DNA of 64,000 nt, taken from positions 8,872,294 through 8,936,293 of the forward strand of contig JARUPZ010000013.1 of assembly GCA_031213475.1 (NCBI GenBank), given 5' to 3'. Position 1 is the first letter of the stretch. Each line of letters opens with the position of its first letter. The notes under the pieces were generated by a model that was given only the letters and a program-made list of their open reading frames with translations, made no database searches and was not told the DNA's origin. Below are positions 10,098-21,000 of this stretch, one piece after another. Origin of the DNA: Nereocystis luetkeana. Lineage: Eukaryota > Sar > Phaeophyceae > Laminariales > Laminariaceae. A program made the position numbers and the translations under genes.

Positions 10098-11694
10098 AAC
10101 TCGTTTTTTTTTGTTTCTTGTGAGTTTTGATTTTTCTTGTAGGAACGCGGTACGTTTTCGTATACCCACAGGGACTACACTTTTTTCATAGAAGAATAGG
10201 TCCTGACAATTTTTGGATTTCTTCGGAATGGCATAATACCTGGTAAGTAAGTGTTAAACAAATGATCTACGTGCGATGTCGTACTCGTACGGTCGTCCTT
10301 TGTGGACGAAATTATTTGTGTTCGTGTGTTTACATATTTCGTGTAGGAACGCAGTACATTTTCGTACTCACAATATGACAGCTTTCTTTGTCCCGGGATG
10401 TATTAACAAAAAAAAAAAAACTGTCGTGACTCACGCCCCCACCTTCGGGAAGTACGAGTTGCAGGGAAAACGGTACGCAATCATCATAGATAGGCGTTCT
10501 CCCCAGATTTTCGTCAGGCCCCATTGTTTTTGGGGATCCACCAGCTGTTATTTTAGAAATTGTGATCCACTAGCCCGGTGATCCACAACTTTTTTTCGAA
10601 AATGTGATGCACTAGCCCGGTGATCCACTCCACACTTTTCCCGATTGATATGTGATCCACTAAAAAACATGGAGATCCAATAACGCACTGCACCTGTGCG
10701 AACAATCTAATGATTTCATTGCTCTTCTTCCGCTTGCTTCGATACACAGGAGGAGCAGAGCAACAACAAACGTGAAGCAACAGTGCAATGCTCGCAGCAG
10801 CTGAGAGGCCAGCAGTCAAATATGCACCTATGAGTACCGGTTGCTCGTTGTTGTTTCCATGATTGCCGCTACGCATCAGACATATATATACACCACAGGC
10901 CACACTACGGCACAGTCTATTGCGCCGGTAGGAGGCTGGATTCGACGACGAGGGAGGAGGGAGACTGAGCGTCGACGTGCGGGGAAGAGACGGATTGACC
11001 TCCCCCTGCGCGAGAATTTTTATTTCCCAGATCAGAACCGCAAGTGCGAGGAGCATTTTGTTTTTCAGGATGACGGAGAAAGGGAAACGACTGGAAGGGA
11101 ATGGCAACGAGTGCACGCGCAAAGGAGCGGGTGGATTGGGCCAAGGCGATGATGCGGCCATGAAGAGCGGCAGGAAGACGGTGCATGGAGACCCATGATT
11201 TGCGCGCACACTATCATCACGAGAGAAGCAGTCATAGTTTGTTTTTTCCTGGTTTTGTTTTTCACGAGGCAGATTAGTATCTACCGGTACTCGTCACTGG
11301 TTTTTGTAGTTTAACGAGTTGTATACCCTTCATGGGGAATAACCTACGCAATTATCAGGGACGTACGTGGTATCATAACTGTGCTGCACCTTTTTGTGTC
11401 AGACAGTCCAGGAAGAGATGGCGATCGTTGATATTCGTGTGGCAGTAAGGTTCGATTGCTCCTTTTTTCACTGCATATCATCCGCGAGTCTTCACTCTGA
11501 CAGCACTCCAGATAGCAGGCAGGTAGGTGTGTTCCTCTTTCGTTTTCACGACTACCGTGCGTTCCGTACGGCGCAGGCAGCACTTCAGACAGCATCCGCT
11601 GTAGTCAGCAGCCACGAGTTGGTTAGTGGTGGGAACGGGGGTACTCTTCTATATTATAGTTGAGAGGATATACCCGCGGCCATGTTAGTTCAGT

Positions 11695-11850
11695 TTTGCA
11701 CGTTGGTTTTATCTTGTGTGCGCTTTTTCCGTCTCGTGTATTTTGAGGCAGCCGATTTTTTTTTTTTTTTTCGGATCTTCCTAGGGCTCCAGCACCTTTG
11801 TGTGACCACGGACTCCTTCGTCAGAGAGTTAATGTGAGAACAACAACAAA
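11695..11850 (-). repeat. Inverted copy of the 9676-9835 segment
   Basis: It reads GGGCTCCAGCACCTTTGTGT and CTCCTTCGTCAGA in reverse order relative to 9676-9835. It probably marks a second element of which the foldback interior is another fragment. Confidence 0.65.
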
Positions 11851-12355
11851 CAACAAAAATAATACCTGGTACATAATATATATATACATCGCTACTTTCT
11901 CGCCTTGCCACAGTCTGCAGGCATTTGTTGCGTCTTTGTTTCTTCGCACCCAAGAAGTGCAACCGATCCCTCCCTACCGAGTGAGTGTATCAGATGACAC
12001 GTACTTTATTCGCACAAGAACCATCCGGAGCACTGACTGCTGTTTGCCTTATAATAGCTAGCAGCTGATACTGTACACTACCGGGCTTCTCCTACTGACG
12101 GCCGTATCATCAGTGTGATTAATACAGTCAACCGAAAAAGTAGTAGAACACGTCCCTGCTGTTGCGTGCAGTCGTCTTTTGCACTGACGGAATCCATGCT
12201 GTGATACGAACACGTAGTGTATATGGTACATGTAGGTAGTACGAGAGCTGCTGTCAACGAGGTTCTTCTGCAACATTTTTTATAAAGGCGTAAAACAAAG
12301 ACATGCGTGAACGTTGTACAAGTAAGTACGAAGATGAATGGTCGTGCGGGTGTCT

Positions 12356-12388
12356 TGTTGTTGTTGTTGTTGTTGTTGCTGTTGTTGT
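12356..12388. repeat. TTG trinucleotide microsatellite
   Basis: This is a run of TTG units broken once by CTG. The inverse repeat AAC occurs near 11840 and TTG near 9677, each next to ACATTAA, so the run belongs to a repeat family and is not isolated. Confidence 0.7.
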
Positions 12389-13164
12389 CTTCACATTAAA
12401 TCGCCCTTTCTATTCAGCTTCGTCAGTACACCCAGTGTCCGTCCGATTCTCTATGCTAGAGAGATACTGATTCTGTGGTCGCAGACTGTGAGACAGAGGA
12501 AGACCAAAAATTCAACCGCATCGCAAAGTCATGTGTCAGGCAAGTGAAGTGTCCGCGTCCCGGGTACGAGAACACAACAGCACATACATGCGAGACCATA
12601 AAAAAAGAAGAGCGAAAAGACAATCACACAAAAAAACAAACATCTGAAAGAAATAAAAAGATAATACGAACGACGCAAGGACTTCAGAAGGCTGCTACAA
12701 TAGACGGAAAACAGACGTACTCAGAAAGGGCAGGTATCTGCTGCACGGACGGAGCAACACGAAAGAGAGGGAGGTACAGGCAAAACTCTGTAAGAGTTAG
12801 TCGAACCGATACCTAGCCACCCAATATATCCTTTCGATTCTGCATTCGTCGACTGTGACAGCTGTAGTATCCGAATAGCCCCCCCTCCCCCCCCCTCCCC
12901 GTGTCGCCGTTCTTCGCGTCCTCTGCTGCGTGGCACCGGCGGCTTTTCTGTGCTTCGTCCCTGTGCCACCTTGCCATGAAACAGTCCGCCGCTTCGACGA
13001 CCCCCCGGTACCACTTCCCGCTCTTCTTAGCCACCCTCGGCAATAACAACGTCTCTACTCCAAACAGGAGGGGAGCGCGTTCCGTGTCTGATACTGGTTA
13101 ATAATGACGTTTTCGAGTAATCGATACTCACGTTCGGTCCAATTTGTTTTTGTGCAACCTACAC

Positions 13165-13741
13165 TGAAGTCAAGTAATTTTGGATTCCCGCCAAAAATAC
13201 AAGTCATTTCCGGCCCGCGCACAAAACACAAGTCAGTTCCGACCACACACCCGAAAAAAGGTCAATCGGACTCCACACTAAAACCCGAGTCATTTCCGGC
13301 CGAACACAAAAAAAAATGAACTCAATTCCGACCATCTACTCAAAAACCAATTCATTTTCTACCCCCCAGACGAAAAATAAATCATTTCCGGCCCGCATAC
13401 GAAAATCATCTCGTTTTCGACGACCCACACAAAAAACAAGTCAATATGGATCCCCCACACATAAATAAACCAAGTCATTTTCGGCCAGCGCACAAAAAAC
13501 GATTTGATTTCACCCCCCTACACGGAGATCAGGTGAATCAATCCCCACACTAGAATCACGTCGTGTCCCGCTGAACACAAAAGCCAAGTCAATTTCGACC
13601 ACCCAAACAAAACCCAAGCCAATTTTTATCCCGACCACATTTTCGGCCCGTAGGCAAAACACGAAGTCAATTTCGGCCACCCACACACAAAGCAAGTCTG
13701 TCGCTTCTGATGTTTAAACCAAGTCATTTTCGCCGCCGGCC
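13165..13741 (+). repeat. Degenerate minisatellite, unit about 30-35 bp
   Basis: There are about 17 imperfect units of the form AAGTCATTTTCGGCC-(G/C)-CACACAAAA with variable spacers. The same pattern resumes at about 14640-14730, after the inserted TIR element. Neither strand gives a meaningful protein. Confidence 0.8.
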
Positions 13742-13746
13742 TAAAA

Positions 13747-14204
13747 GGCCAAGTATTATGGGAAATTTTTGAGACGGTATTTCTGGCTTTTTCAGCGATC
13801 TCCGAAGCCCAAAAATCAGAACCATCTATTATGGGACAGGAAATCATCGATATTTTTGATCTCAGTTCCTGGAGGGGGCAAAAATCAGCAAAACCTCTCA
13901 GAACTGAGCTCAGTTCTGAGAGGTTTGGCTGATTTCTGAGAACTGAGATTTTTCGTATTTTGGGTGCTACATCTCACTACTACTGCCAGCCCACCTATCT
14001 ACCTGCGCACCTGCCACCCGTCACCCACCACGCGAAAGCATCAAGCCGACGGCGGGCGGTAACTACGGCGCTTGTGTAAAGAGAGATGGCTTCTCCTTCA
14101 CATGGAAGCAATATTAGCGGTGGCAGCAGCAGCTGCAACAGCGGCACCAGCAGTAGCAGAAGCAGCAGCAGCACCGCCAGCAGCAGCAGCAGCAACAGCA
14201 GCAC

Positions 14205-14236
<32 letters not shown>

Positions 14237-14609
14237 GCAGCGATGGCGACTCGATGTCGCCGGCGCTAATCCTCCCGTGTTTGGATGCTGAAACCACGCT
14301 CGCGGCCGCCGCTGCCTTCGCAACGTTTGAAGACGACGAGGAGGACGCTGAGACGCCTGCCGTAAAACGCTCGCGACGTGCCAAGCCACGCCCAGACTAC
14401 AGGAAATCAACTTCGATGAAGATGCTACAGGCCGAAGCCAAGCTGTTGGACCCCACCTCAGACGAAGCCACTTTTATACAAAACCACTTTTAAAAATCAG
14501 AACCCATAATACACGTTATATATTTTCACCCACACTTTTCTGTAGCCCGAAAACTCACAAAATAAAAAGACAGAAATAACGTCTCAAAATTTTCCCATAA
14601 TACTTGGCC
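13747..14609 (+). mobile_element. 863-bp TIR transposon (element C) with Ser-rich ORF
   Basis: Terminal inverted repeats GGCCAAGTATTATGGGAAA (left) and its inverse TTCCCATAATACTTGGCC (right) extend over about 35 bp. TAAAA flanks both ends (13742-13746 and 14610-14614), giving a candidate 5-bp duplication; a 3-bp duplication cannot be excluded. The left subterminal region holds a smaller palindrome around CTCAGAACTGAGCTCAGTTCTGAG (a hairpin near 13895-13925). The ends resemble those of Harbinger-type elements such as mPing, but that is inference. It interrupts the minisatellite. A rearranged relic is at 48230-48345. Confidence 0.8.
14086..14493 (+). CDS. Ser-rich protein in TIR element C, probably a truncated transposase-element protein
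   Basis: This is a 135-codon frame from ATG at 14086, lying wholly inside the TIR element. Residues 5-55 are almost only Ser with Asn, Thr and Gly, written by AGC-rich triplets. An Ala-rich stretch follows, then an acidic patch DDEEDAE, then a basic patch KRSRRAKPRP that could be a nuclear localisation signal. The end, MKMLQAEAKLLDP...FIQNHF, looks like the start of a transposase-type DNA-binding region cut off by a stop. No DDE residues are present, so the element must rely on a transposase from elsewhere. The function is unproven. Confidence 0.5.
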
Positions 14610-14978
14610 TAAAAAGGAATAATTAATACCTACCTGGTCGGCCCTCACACAAAAACGAAGTCATTTTGGATCCCCAGACAGACTGAAAACAAGTCAAATT
14701 TCGACCACCCAATCAAAAATCAAGTTTTGTTCTTTAGTGTGGTTGGGGTTTCCAGCCCCTCGTCCGTTGCATCCATTTTTCCCTTCCTACCGAGTAGGTT
14801 TAGCAGTCTGGGAGAAGGGATCTTTAGAGGTGTTTTTCACTTGAAAAATGTGCAGCATGGTCTGCACTTCGGAATCAAATCGTCGTCCGCATCTATCTGA
14901 GAAATTTCCTTGTTCGATGCAAACTCGGCGTAGCCTCGTTTATGGCGAGTTTTGGCCCGTTTCGGCTGCGGTTTGGGG
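14610..14978. other. Rest of minisatellite, then unassigned sequence
   Basis: Units of the 13165-13741 minisatellite continue to about 14730. From there to the telomere-like tract I recognise nothing. Confidence 0.5.
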
Positions 14979-15019
14979 TCAGGGTTAGGGTTAGGGTTAG
15001 GGTTAGGGTTAGGGTTAGA
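14979..15019 (+). repeat. Interstitial telomere-like (TTAGGG)n tract
   Basis: About six perfect AGGGTT units run from 14981 to 15018, followed by degenerate GGGTTGGG. The motif is the telomere repeat type of many stramenopiles and animals. Single-copy sequence lies on both sides, so it is internal and not a chromosome end. A shorter degenerate tract is at about 47810-47845. Confidence 0.9.
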
Positions 15020-17674
15020 GTCAGGGGTTGGGTTGGGTCTTCGCCCGCGCCTTTATCCCAACAGGAACCAAAACATCCGAACAGCCTACCAACCTCAAGA
15101 TCCCTTCTTCTCCCAGATTGTTAAAGGTCCCCTTCCTACCCACCAACTGTGTCCCGTCTGTCATGCGTCTGCGGTATTTATTTGTCGTGTGTCGCGTGTG
15201 GAGTGGTTTCCCCTTTTCATGTGTCGGGAGTCCTCGGATTCGTGCCGGAAAGGCTTTATTCAGCTCGAGCGCCACAACAAAGACAAACAGACACATGAAA
15301 CAACAGTTTCGTCCCCAAAAATTCAGGTGCCGGTGCAGTTATTCCATCAAATCATTAAGTGAAATCATACGATATGGGATATATATGCTTTATACAACCA
15401 GGGGTACATCAACATGCTGTATTGTATTCATTTCGCGCTTGCGCCCCCCCCCCCCCCCCCCAGTTTCTCCCGGAGGGGAACCTTGTACGCGTTGGTATTA
15501 TTAGTGTATGTTTTTTTTGTTTAGTGGTCACGTACAGCAACTAGTTACTGTATGGGTTGACTATTATTATGTATTTCATCGTACAGCAGTACTTGGGCAT
15601 AGCGTTGCGGGTGGATGGTTCTGTTCGTGTGTTTGTCGACGATTCGCGGCCGGATGGGTGGGTGGGTAGGTGTGTAGGTGGATCGGTAATACGTAAGTAA
15701 GTCGGTCGGTTCGTACATGGGTGACTACTTTCTTCGTGCGTGTGGGTACGTACGTAGTACCACTCTTATTCTGAGTGATGATTATACTGTAAATCCTGCC
15801 TTTATTAGGCGAACAAGGTACACATATAATAAAGAATTACACCTAAAAAAGAGATACAGTAGGTACATAAGCCGTATTGGTTCGTGTCTTTTCACGCGTC
15901 GCCGTTATTATGTTGTATCTGGCAATACGATAACTCCGAAGGAAACCCTCCAATCGAAATCGCAGCCTCGCGACAACAACTGTACGACATTTACTTCGAT
16001 AACCGAAGCGTAGTCGTTGAGGGCTCTGCTGCCTTCACCCCGTATCAAACCCCCCTCTAATAAATAGCCTGTTGGTATATAGCGCCCCCATGCCATGCAC
16101 CGCTGCATCCTTGCCCCGGACTAAATAACACCTGGTATCACCCAGTGGTTGTTTGCCGCGTTTAACCCTGACTCTTCCTCAACAACACCCTTATCGGTCA
16201 CATAATAGCTGCAGAGATAAAATATTTCTTAGCTACACAAACACAGCTTTGTGTGATTCGTTTGGGCCATCCCGCAATATGTGGCGGAATAGCTCACAGC
16301 CAAACAAACGAAGTCGTATCGGTACAAGAACCGAATCCAGCGTACTCCCACCCCGAAGGAAAGTTTTGAATATGTGAACGACACGTGAGAAGGTTTGTGC
16401 TCCCACTGGCATTGCTAGGAGGCTTGGCACATACATGTCCTTGTCAGGAATAAACCTGTCAATGACCGGACACCGATGGATCGGGGGGGGCGAAGTTGCG
16501 ACCGAACTGTAACTACCTTCAGACGACGCTCGTTTTGCAAAACGTTTCGTGGTTGTTTTATGGAACAAAAACGGGCCAGAATACAGCAAAGACTTTGCTA
16601 ACGTGCCTAATATCCACCATGTCGATTCACTGAACTGTCTCTCACGTCCTGTCCGCACGGGTGCCTGTCTATCTAATATACTCCAGGTCAAAATTCTTGC
16701 CTCGTTGGTGCGAATTCGCGATGCACTTCGGGCGCCACAATTAATTGTGTGAGTGAGACCATTTCATATGGCTACAATAACAAGTGAGCAATCGCGTAGA
16801 AGACGTGGCGAAGTAGATCATCTTGAGCCTAAAATTGTACTTGACATTCAATTCGTTCGTGACAGCTCCCTCCCGTGCAAACCCGTACGCATGCGAGCAT
16901 TGTAGTTGCACCTCATAGAATGGTCAATACCCGGAATCTACCGTAATCATACGTGCTTCTCCTGGTCGAAACATCACTTCTCAGATACGTCGAAAAACTT
17001 GGGCGGATGTAGAGTTTACACCACAAAGATTCACTCAAGCGAAATGTGCCGGCCGCCATTTACAATGCCAATTCCACCGTAGCTGGGACTGCTGTTAGTT
17101 TCACAAAAATACCTGTTCTCGCGTCACCGAATACGTCAGACATCGCACATTGTCGGAACATCCCATTCTCCCTCTCGCCGGTCTTCGTTTGCTTCGAGTA
17201 CAGGAATCTCTCTAGCTGCAGTATAGAAGACGCTGACAACACCGATCTCAAGTTAAGCTTAAACACTGTTGGACGCAGCGTCATCCTCACCCTGTGAGGT
17301 TTCTTTTTCGGCGCAGGGAACAGCAGGAGTACCAATCGTTGTCGGTCTGACGCGACGTTCACTCGGCTTCTGTGCTAACCTAAAATACCTTGGGACTTTG
17401 GTGAACCCAATCAATATTTGGTGTGACCGTATGTATGTGGTACAATGTAGTGGTAGGAAAGACGCGGCACTATTTGTTGCGGTGGGCACAGTTCTTCCAA
17501 ACTTAGTTAATGTGGCGCAGGTGGCGTTTCGTGGTTCGTAGTTGGCGACGGTGGTGCACGCGCACGAGCGGCCCTCGTTGTCCGTTTCGGGTCCCTTGAG
17601 GGCTCAAGAAGGAGCTTGAAATGTTTTACGCATGACTCATGGCCAATTTCCACGCGAGAGCTTGTGTTAGGTTG
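15020..17674. other. Unassigned region upstream of copia element 2
   Basis: It contains a poly-C run of about 18 at 15445-15462 and GTRGGT-rich DNA near 15650-15720. Open frames of up to 152 codons (minus strand 16233-16691) have no recognisable domain. No LRR-type exon was found here. Confidence 0.4.
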
Positions 17675-17940
17675 TATTGACTGTGCTCAATAGACACGAC
17701 GTAGATGTTTCATTTAGTATCTGATAATCAGGGAGTTCCATATATTGATGTGGGATTATAAGAGCGGGAGATTAATTGTGCCTGCAATGTGATGGATAAT
17801 CGTGTGGATGCGCCGCCACCTGAGTCACTCGACAGCACTGATACGTAATAATATATATAAGAGAAGTTCCGTGTTATTGTCTGGAGTCAACCACGCGTTC
17901 CCGTGCCAGCTGCGTCTATACCTTTAGAGATCAATCAACA
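17675..17940 (+). repeat. 5' LTR of copia element 2
   Basis: This 266-bp LTR begins TATTGACTGTGC and ends GATCAATCAACA. It differs from the 3' LTR at two positions (GGGATTATAAG versus GGGATTTTAAG; GATAATCG versus GATAAACG). Confidence 0.93.
17849..17861 (+). promoter_or_regulatory. TATA-like box in the 5' LTR of copia element 2
   Basis: AATATATATAAG sits about 80 bp before the LTR end, where a retrotransposon promoter is expected. It is retained in the 3' LTR. Position and composition are the only support. Confidence 0.5.
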
Positions 17941-18012
17941 CACTAGTGAACCGGTGATCTTCTATTGGCAAGCGTAGCCGAGGCCAACCTAGAGAGGTGG
18001 GAACCTTCCGAC

Positions 18013-21000
18013 ATGTCTGGTTCAGATGGCATGTCTAGTCAGGAAACAAGCGTGGCCATGGAAGAGATGCTGAGGATGAAAGAGAAAATCGAGATCCTGG
18101 AGAAGATGATAGAAGAGCAGAAGTTGGGCGCCGAGAGGAACGCGCCGCAAGAAGGAATGGAAGGGGGGGCCGGTGGGGGGGCGAGAGGAGAAGCAGCTGC
18201 GAGGGAACCAGCAGCATCGACGGTGATGACACCTGGGCTGGGAGCCCGTCCAGGCATGTCACCAAACACTTCTTTATACCGCCCTAGTTTGTCCCAGTCG
18301 AGACCCCCCAAATTCGATAACATAGAAGCCCACTTTAGTATGTGGCGTAGCAAGTTCGAAGCGTACCTGTCATCCCTAGGGTGCCTTCATGTGTTAAGCA
18401 CGTCAACCCCTGTTATGGTTGGTGACGTGAGGGTGTCGGAAGAGGAGCTAGCATCGAGGCATTCTCCTCAGGAGATTAGGGATGCCCGATTAGTTTATGG
18501 ACTGATGATGGAAGCAATGACTGGATACGCAATGGCTGAGTTCAGAATGCAGAAGGCAATGTCGCCAAGTGGTGCATGGAAGGAATTAGAAGATTACTAC
18601 ATGCCAAGGACAATAGCGGCCACCCATAGACTGAAGAGAGAGTTTACAACCATCAGAATGATCGAGGACGAAAACCCCGTGCTGTTCCTAGGGAGGGTGG
18701 ATAAGGCAGCAGATGAGCTGGCCATGCTTGGCTGTGGGATGAGTGTGGAAGAGGTTAACCGAAATATCGTGACGAACCTCTCGCCTCTATATATGATACA
18801 AAGCAAGTCCGTTCTTTCCCGCCCGTCCATCCCCCGTTCCGAGATCGATGAGATCATCCGCGATGCGTACGCAAACGATAAGGCAGATAAAGAAATGGTT
18901 TCCAAGGCGTTGGGTGTGCAGGGAGTGGGAAACCAGCATGCTTTGTACGCCGGAGGTGCGCAGCCTACCAGTGGTGGAGGTGCGGGTCCAGGAAGGGAAA
19001 GGAGGGACAGGAGAGGCGGGAGGTACAAGGGTGGGCAGCAGTCGCAGCAGCAGCAGCAGTATCAACAGCAGCAGCAGTATCAGCAGCAACCGCAGCAGCA
19101 GCGGCAGCAGCAGCAGCAGCAGCGACCCCAGCAGCAGCAGCAGTACCATCAACAGCAGCAGCAGCAGCAACAACCCCAGCAACAGCAGTACCAGCAGCAG
19201 CAGCATCGTCCCCGTCGGCATGATGGCAACCGGGGGGGAGCTTCGCCGGGGGGAATTACCGGCCCCAAATGGCGTTGGGATGCCGTGGCCTGCAGGTACC
19301 GTTGGGATAACTCCGGTCCCGACCCCTTCGGTGCGGGTGGGGCGGTCCCGCCCATGGGTTGGGTACCTACCGAGCCACCACCAGGGGCAATGCCCCCTAT
19401 GCCCCCGCCGCCCGTAATGACTCCGGCGGGCTGGGGTTTCCCGCCGAACAACACGCAACCGAGGAGCAAGGGGGTCTGTTTTCGGTGTGGCAAACACGGC
19501 CACTACGCCGCAACTTGCCCGGCAGCCGCCCCGCAGATGAACGTCGCAGTCCCGAGTACTGCTGCCCCTCCCCCTCAACAGATATACTACGGAGGTGGCT
19601 GGCAGCAGGAGACGCCCTACGGCAGTGGTGGGTATACCTCAGCCGGAGCTTTCCCGTCACAACAACCCTCCTCGAGCACTTTCCCTTCCCCTGGCCCAGC
19701 GAACAACGGCAACCCTACGCCTACGTTCGACCCGCACCTCCTCACCGCGCAGTTTGCGCACCAAGGCAAGAGTATTTTTAGCGACGATTTGTTTTGGGCT
19801 AGTGGGAGGGAAGAGTGGGTGGCGGATTCGGGAGCAACCTTTCACGTAACTGGAAACCCCTTTGGTATGGTAGGCTGTTACCCCCCTCCCCCCGGTAAGA
19901 GTAGTTTGGTCGTCGGTGACATGAGGTCACTGAAGGTCGAGTACTTCGGACAGATTCCGATGGTAATGCACAGCCCGCAGTGTGATGTCCAGGTTAGGCT
20001 TTTGGACGTAGCCTACGTGCCCGGTGTTCGGTTCAACCTGTTTTCACTTCACGCAGTAATGCTGAAATGCCCGGTGACGTTAGATTCCCAGGGAGCTCAC
20101 TTGTTGGATGGGCAATTGTCCTTTATGCGTAAGGACGCAGGTTCGTACGTAGACGCCACGCGGACAGTAGAGACCCCGATTGCTGCCGCTGTTTTGGCTC
20201 CCGGAAAAATGCGGAGGATTGATATTAACGACCTTCACGTTTCCCTTGCCCACTCCCATGCTGACACTCTCCGTGAGACGGCACGCCAGATGGGCATTAA
20301 GGTTTTCGGGGAGTTGGTTTCGTGTGCTGGATGTTCTGAGGCGAAGGGGAGGAGGATGGCGGTGCCATGGACGACCGAGTGCCGCTCCACCAGGCCTCTG
20401 GAACGTCTGTTCGTGGATCTGTCGGGACAGCAGTCGACGTCTGCTGGCGGTGCGCAGTACATGATGATGATCGTCGACGACTACTCGCGACTGGGATGGC
20501 CGTATTTCTTGAAGCGGAAGTCCGACGTCCCGAAGGTCTTCGCTGGTTTTCTGGCCGACATCAACGCCAAGGGTGTTCCGTCCATCGTGGAGTGCCTTCG
20601 CTCGGACAACGGCACCGAGTTCACCAAGGCGGAGTTCGTGGAGCTGCTCAACCACCACGGTATCCGCCGCGAGCACACGCCCGTCGATTCTCCGAAGCAT
20701 GACGGCGTGGTCGAGCGGCGAATTGCGATGACGCTGGAGCTTGCAATGGCGTCCCGCCTAGAGCCCCCCCGCCTGTTCGGCGATGCAAGGATGACGGCGA
20801 CGCAGCCCCTTTGGGCTGAGTCCTGCGTGTACGCGAGCGACGTCATCAACATAACGGCAAGGGTGAGGGACAAGCCGGAAATGCACTCGCCGTACCGCAA
20901 ATTTTACGGGAGAGCACCGTTTGCGCGGCTGCTCCCATTTTTGAAGCCAGGTTTCCACCACGTCAGGAGGAGCTTGAAGACCGAGCCGAAGGCGGAGGCT

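Larger units (their letters stand above)
8706..10660. mobile_element. Foldback element with long arms and GTGGATCAC subterminal repeats
   Basis: The arms (about 8706-9130 and 10265-10660) are imperfect inverted repeats more than 400 bp long. The motif GTGGATCAC or close variants occurs repeatedly in the left arm, and its inverse GTGATCCAC in the right. Flanking TA on each side could be a 2-bp target duplication, though the same TAG-TGG-ATC unit recurs inside, so the ends are uncertain. No transposase is visible. The interior carries further short direct and inverted copies of a segment containing CTCAGGATCGAATCCATC and GAGTACGAAAACG. This is a non-autonomous foldback or Mutator-like element; the class is inference. 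Confidence 0.8.
10661..13130. other. Gene-poor stretch with repeat fragments
   Basis: No splice-bounded exon or domain is recognisable. It contains the inverted segment 11695-11850 with a run of about 18 T, a TTG microsatellite at 12356-12388, A-rich DNA near 12600-12670 and a C-rich run at 12880-12898. The part 12340-13020 shares scattered motifs, including GTGCCACCT-CCATGAA near 12963, with 44.4-45.5 kb and may be a diverged copy of the same repeat. A 218-codon minus-strand frame (10553-11209) has a hydrophobic stretch but no family likeness. Confidence 0.4.

Noticed and set aside
10553..11209. 218-codon minus-strand frame
   Set aside because: Its end runs into the foldback arm, and it has no family likeness or sign of splicing.
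15020..17674. Genes in the long open stretch before copia element 2
   Set aside because: Frames of up to 152 codons overlap on both strands and none shows a domain or convincing exon borders.
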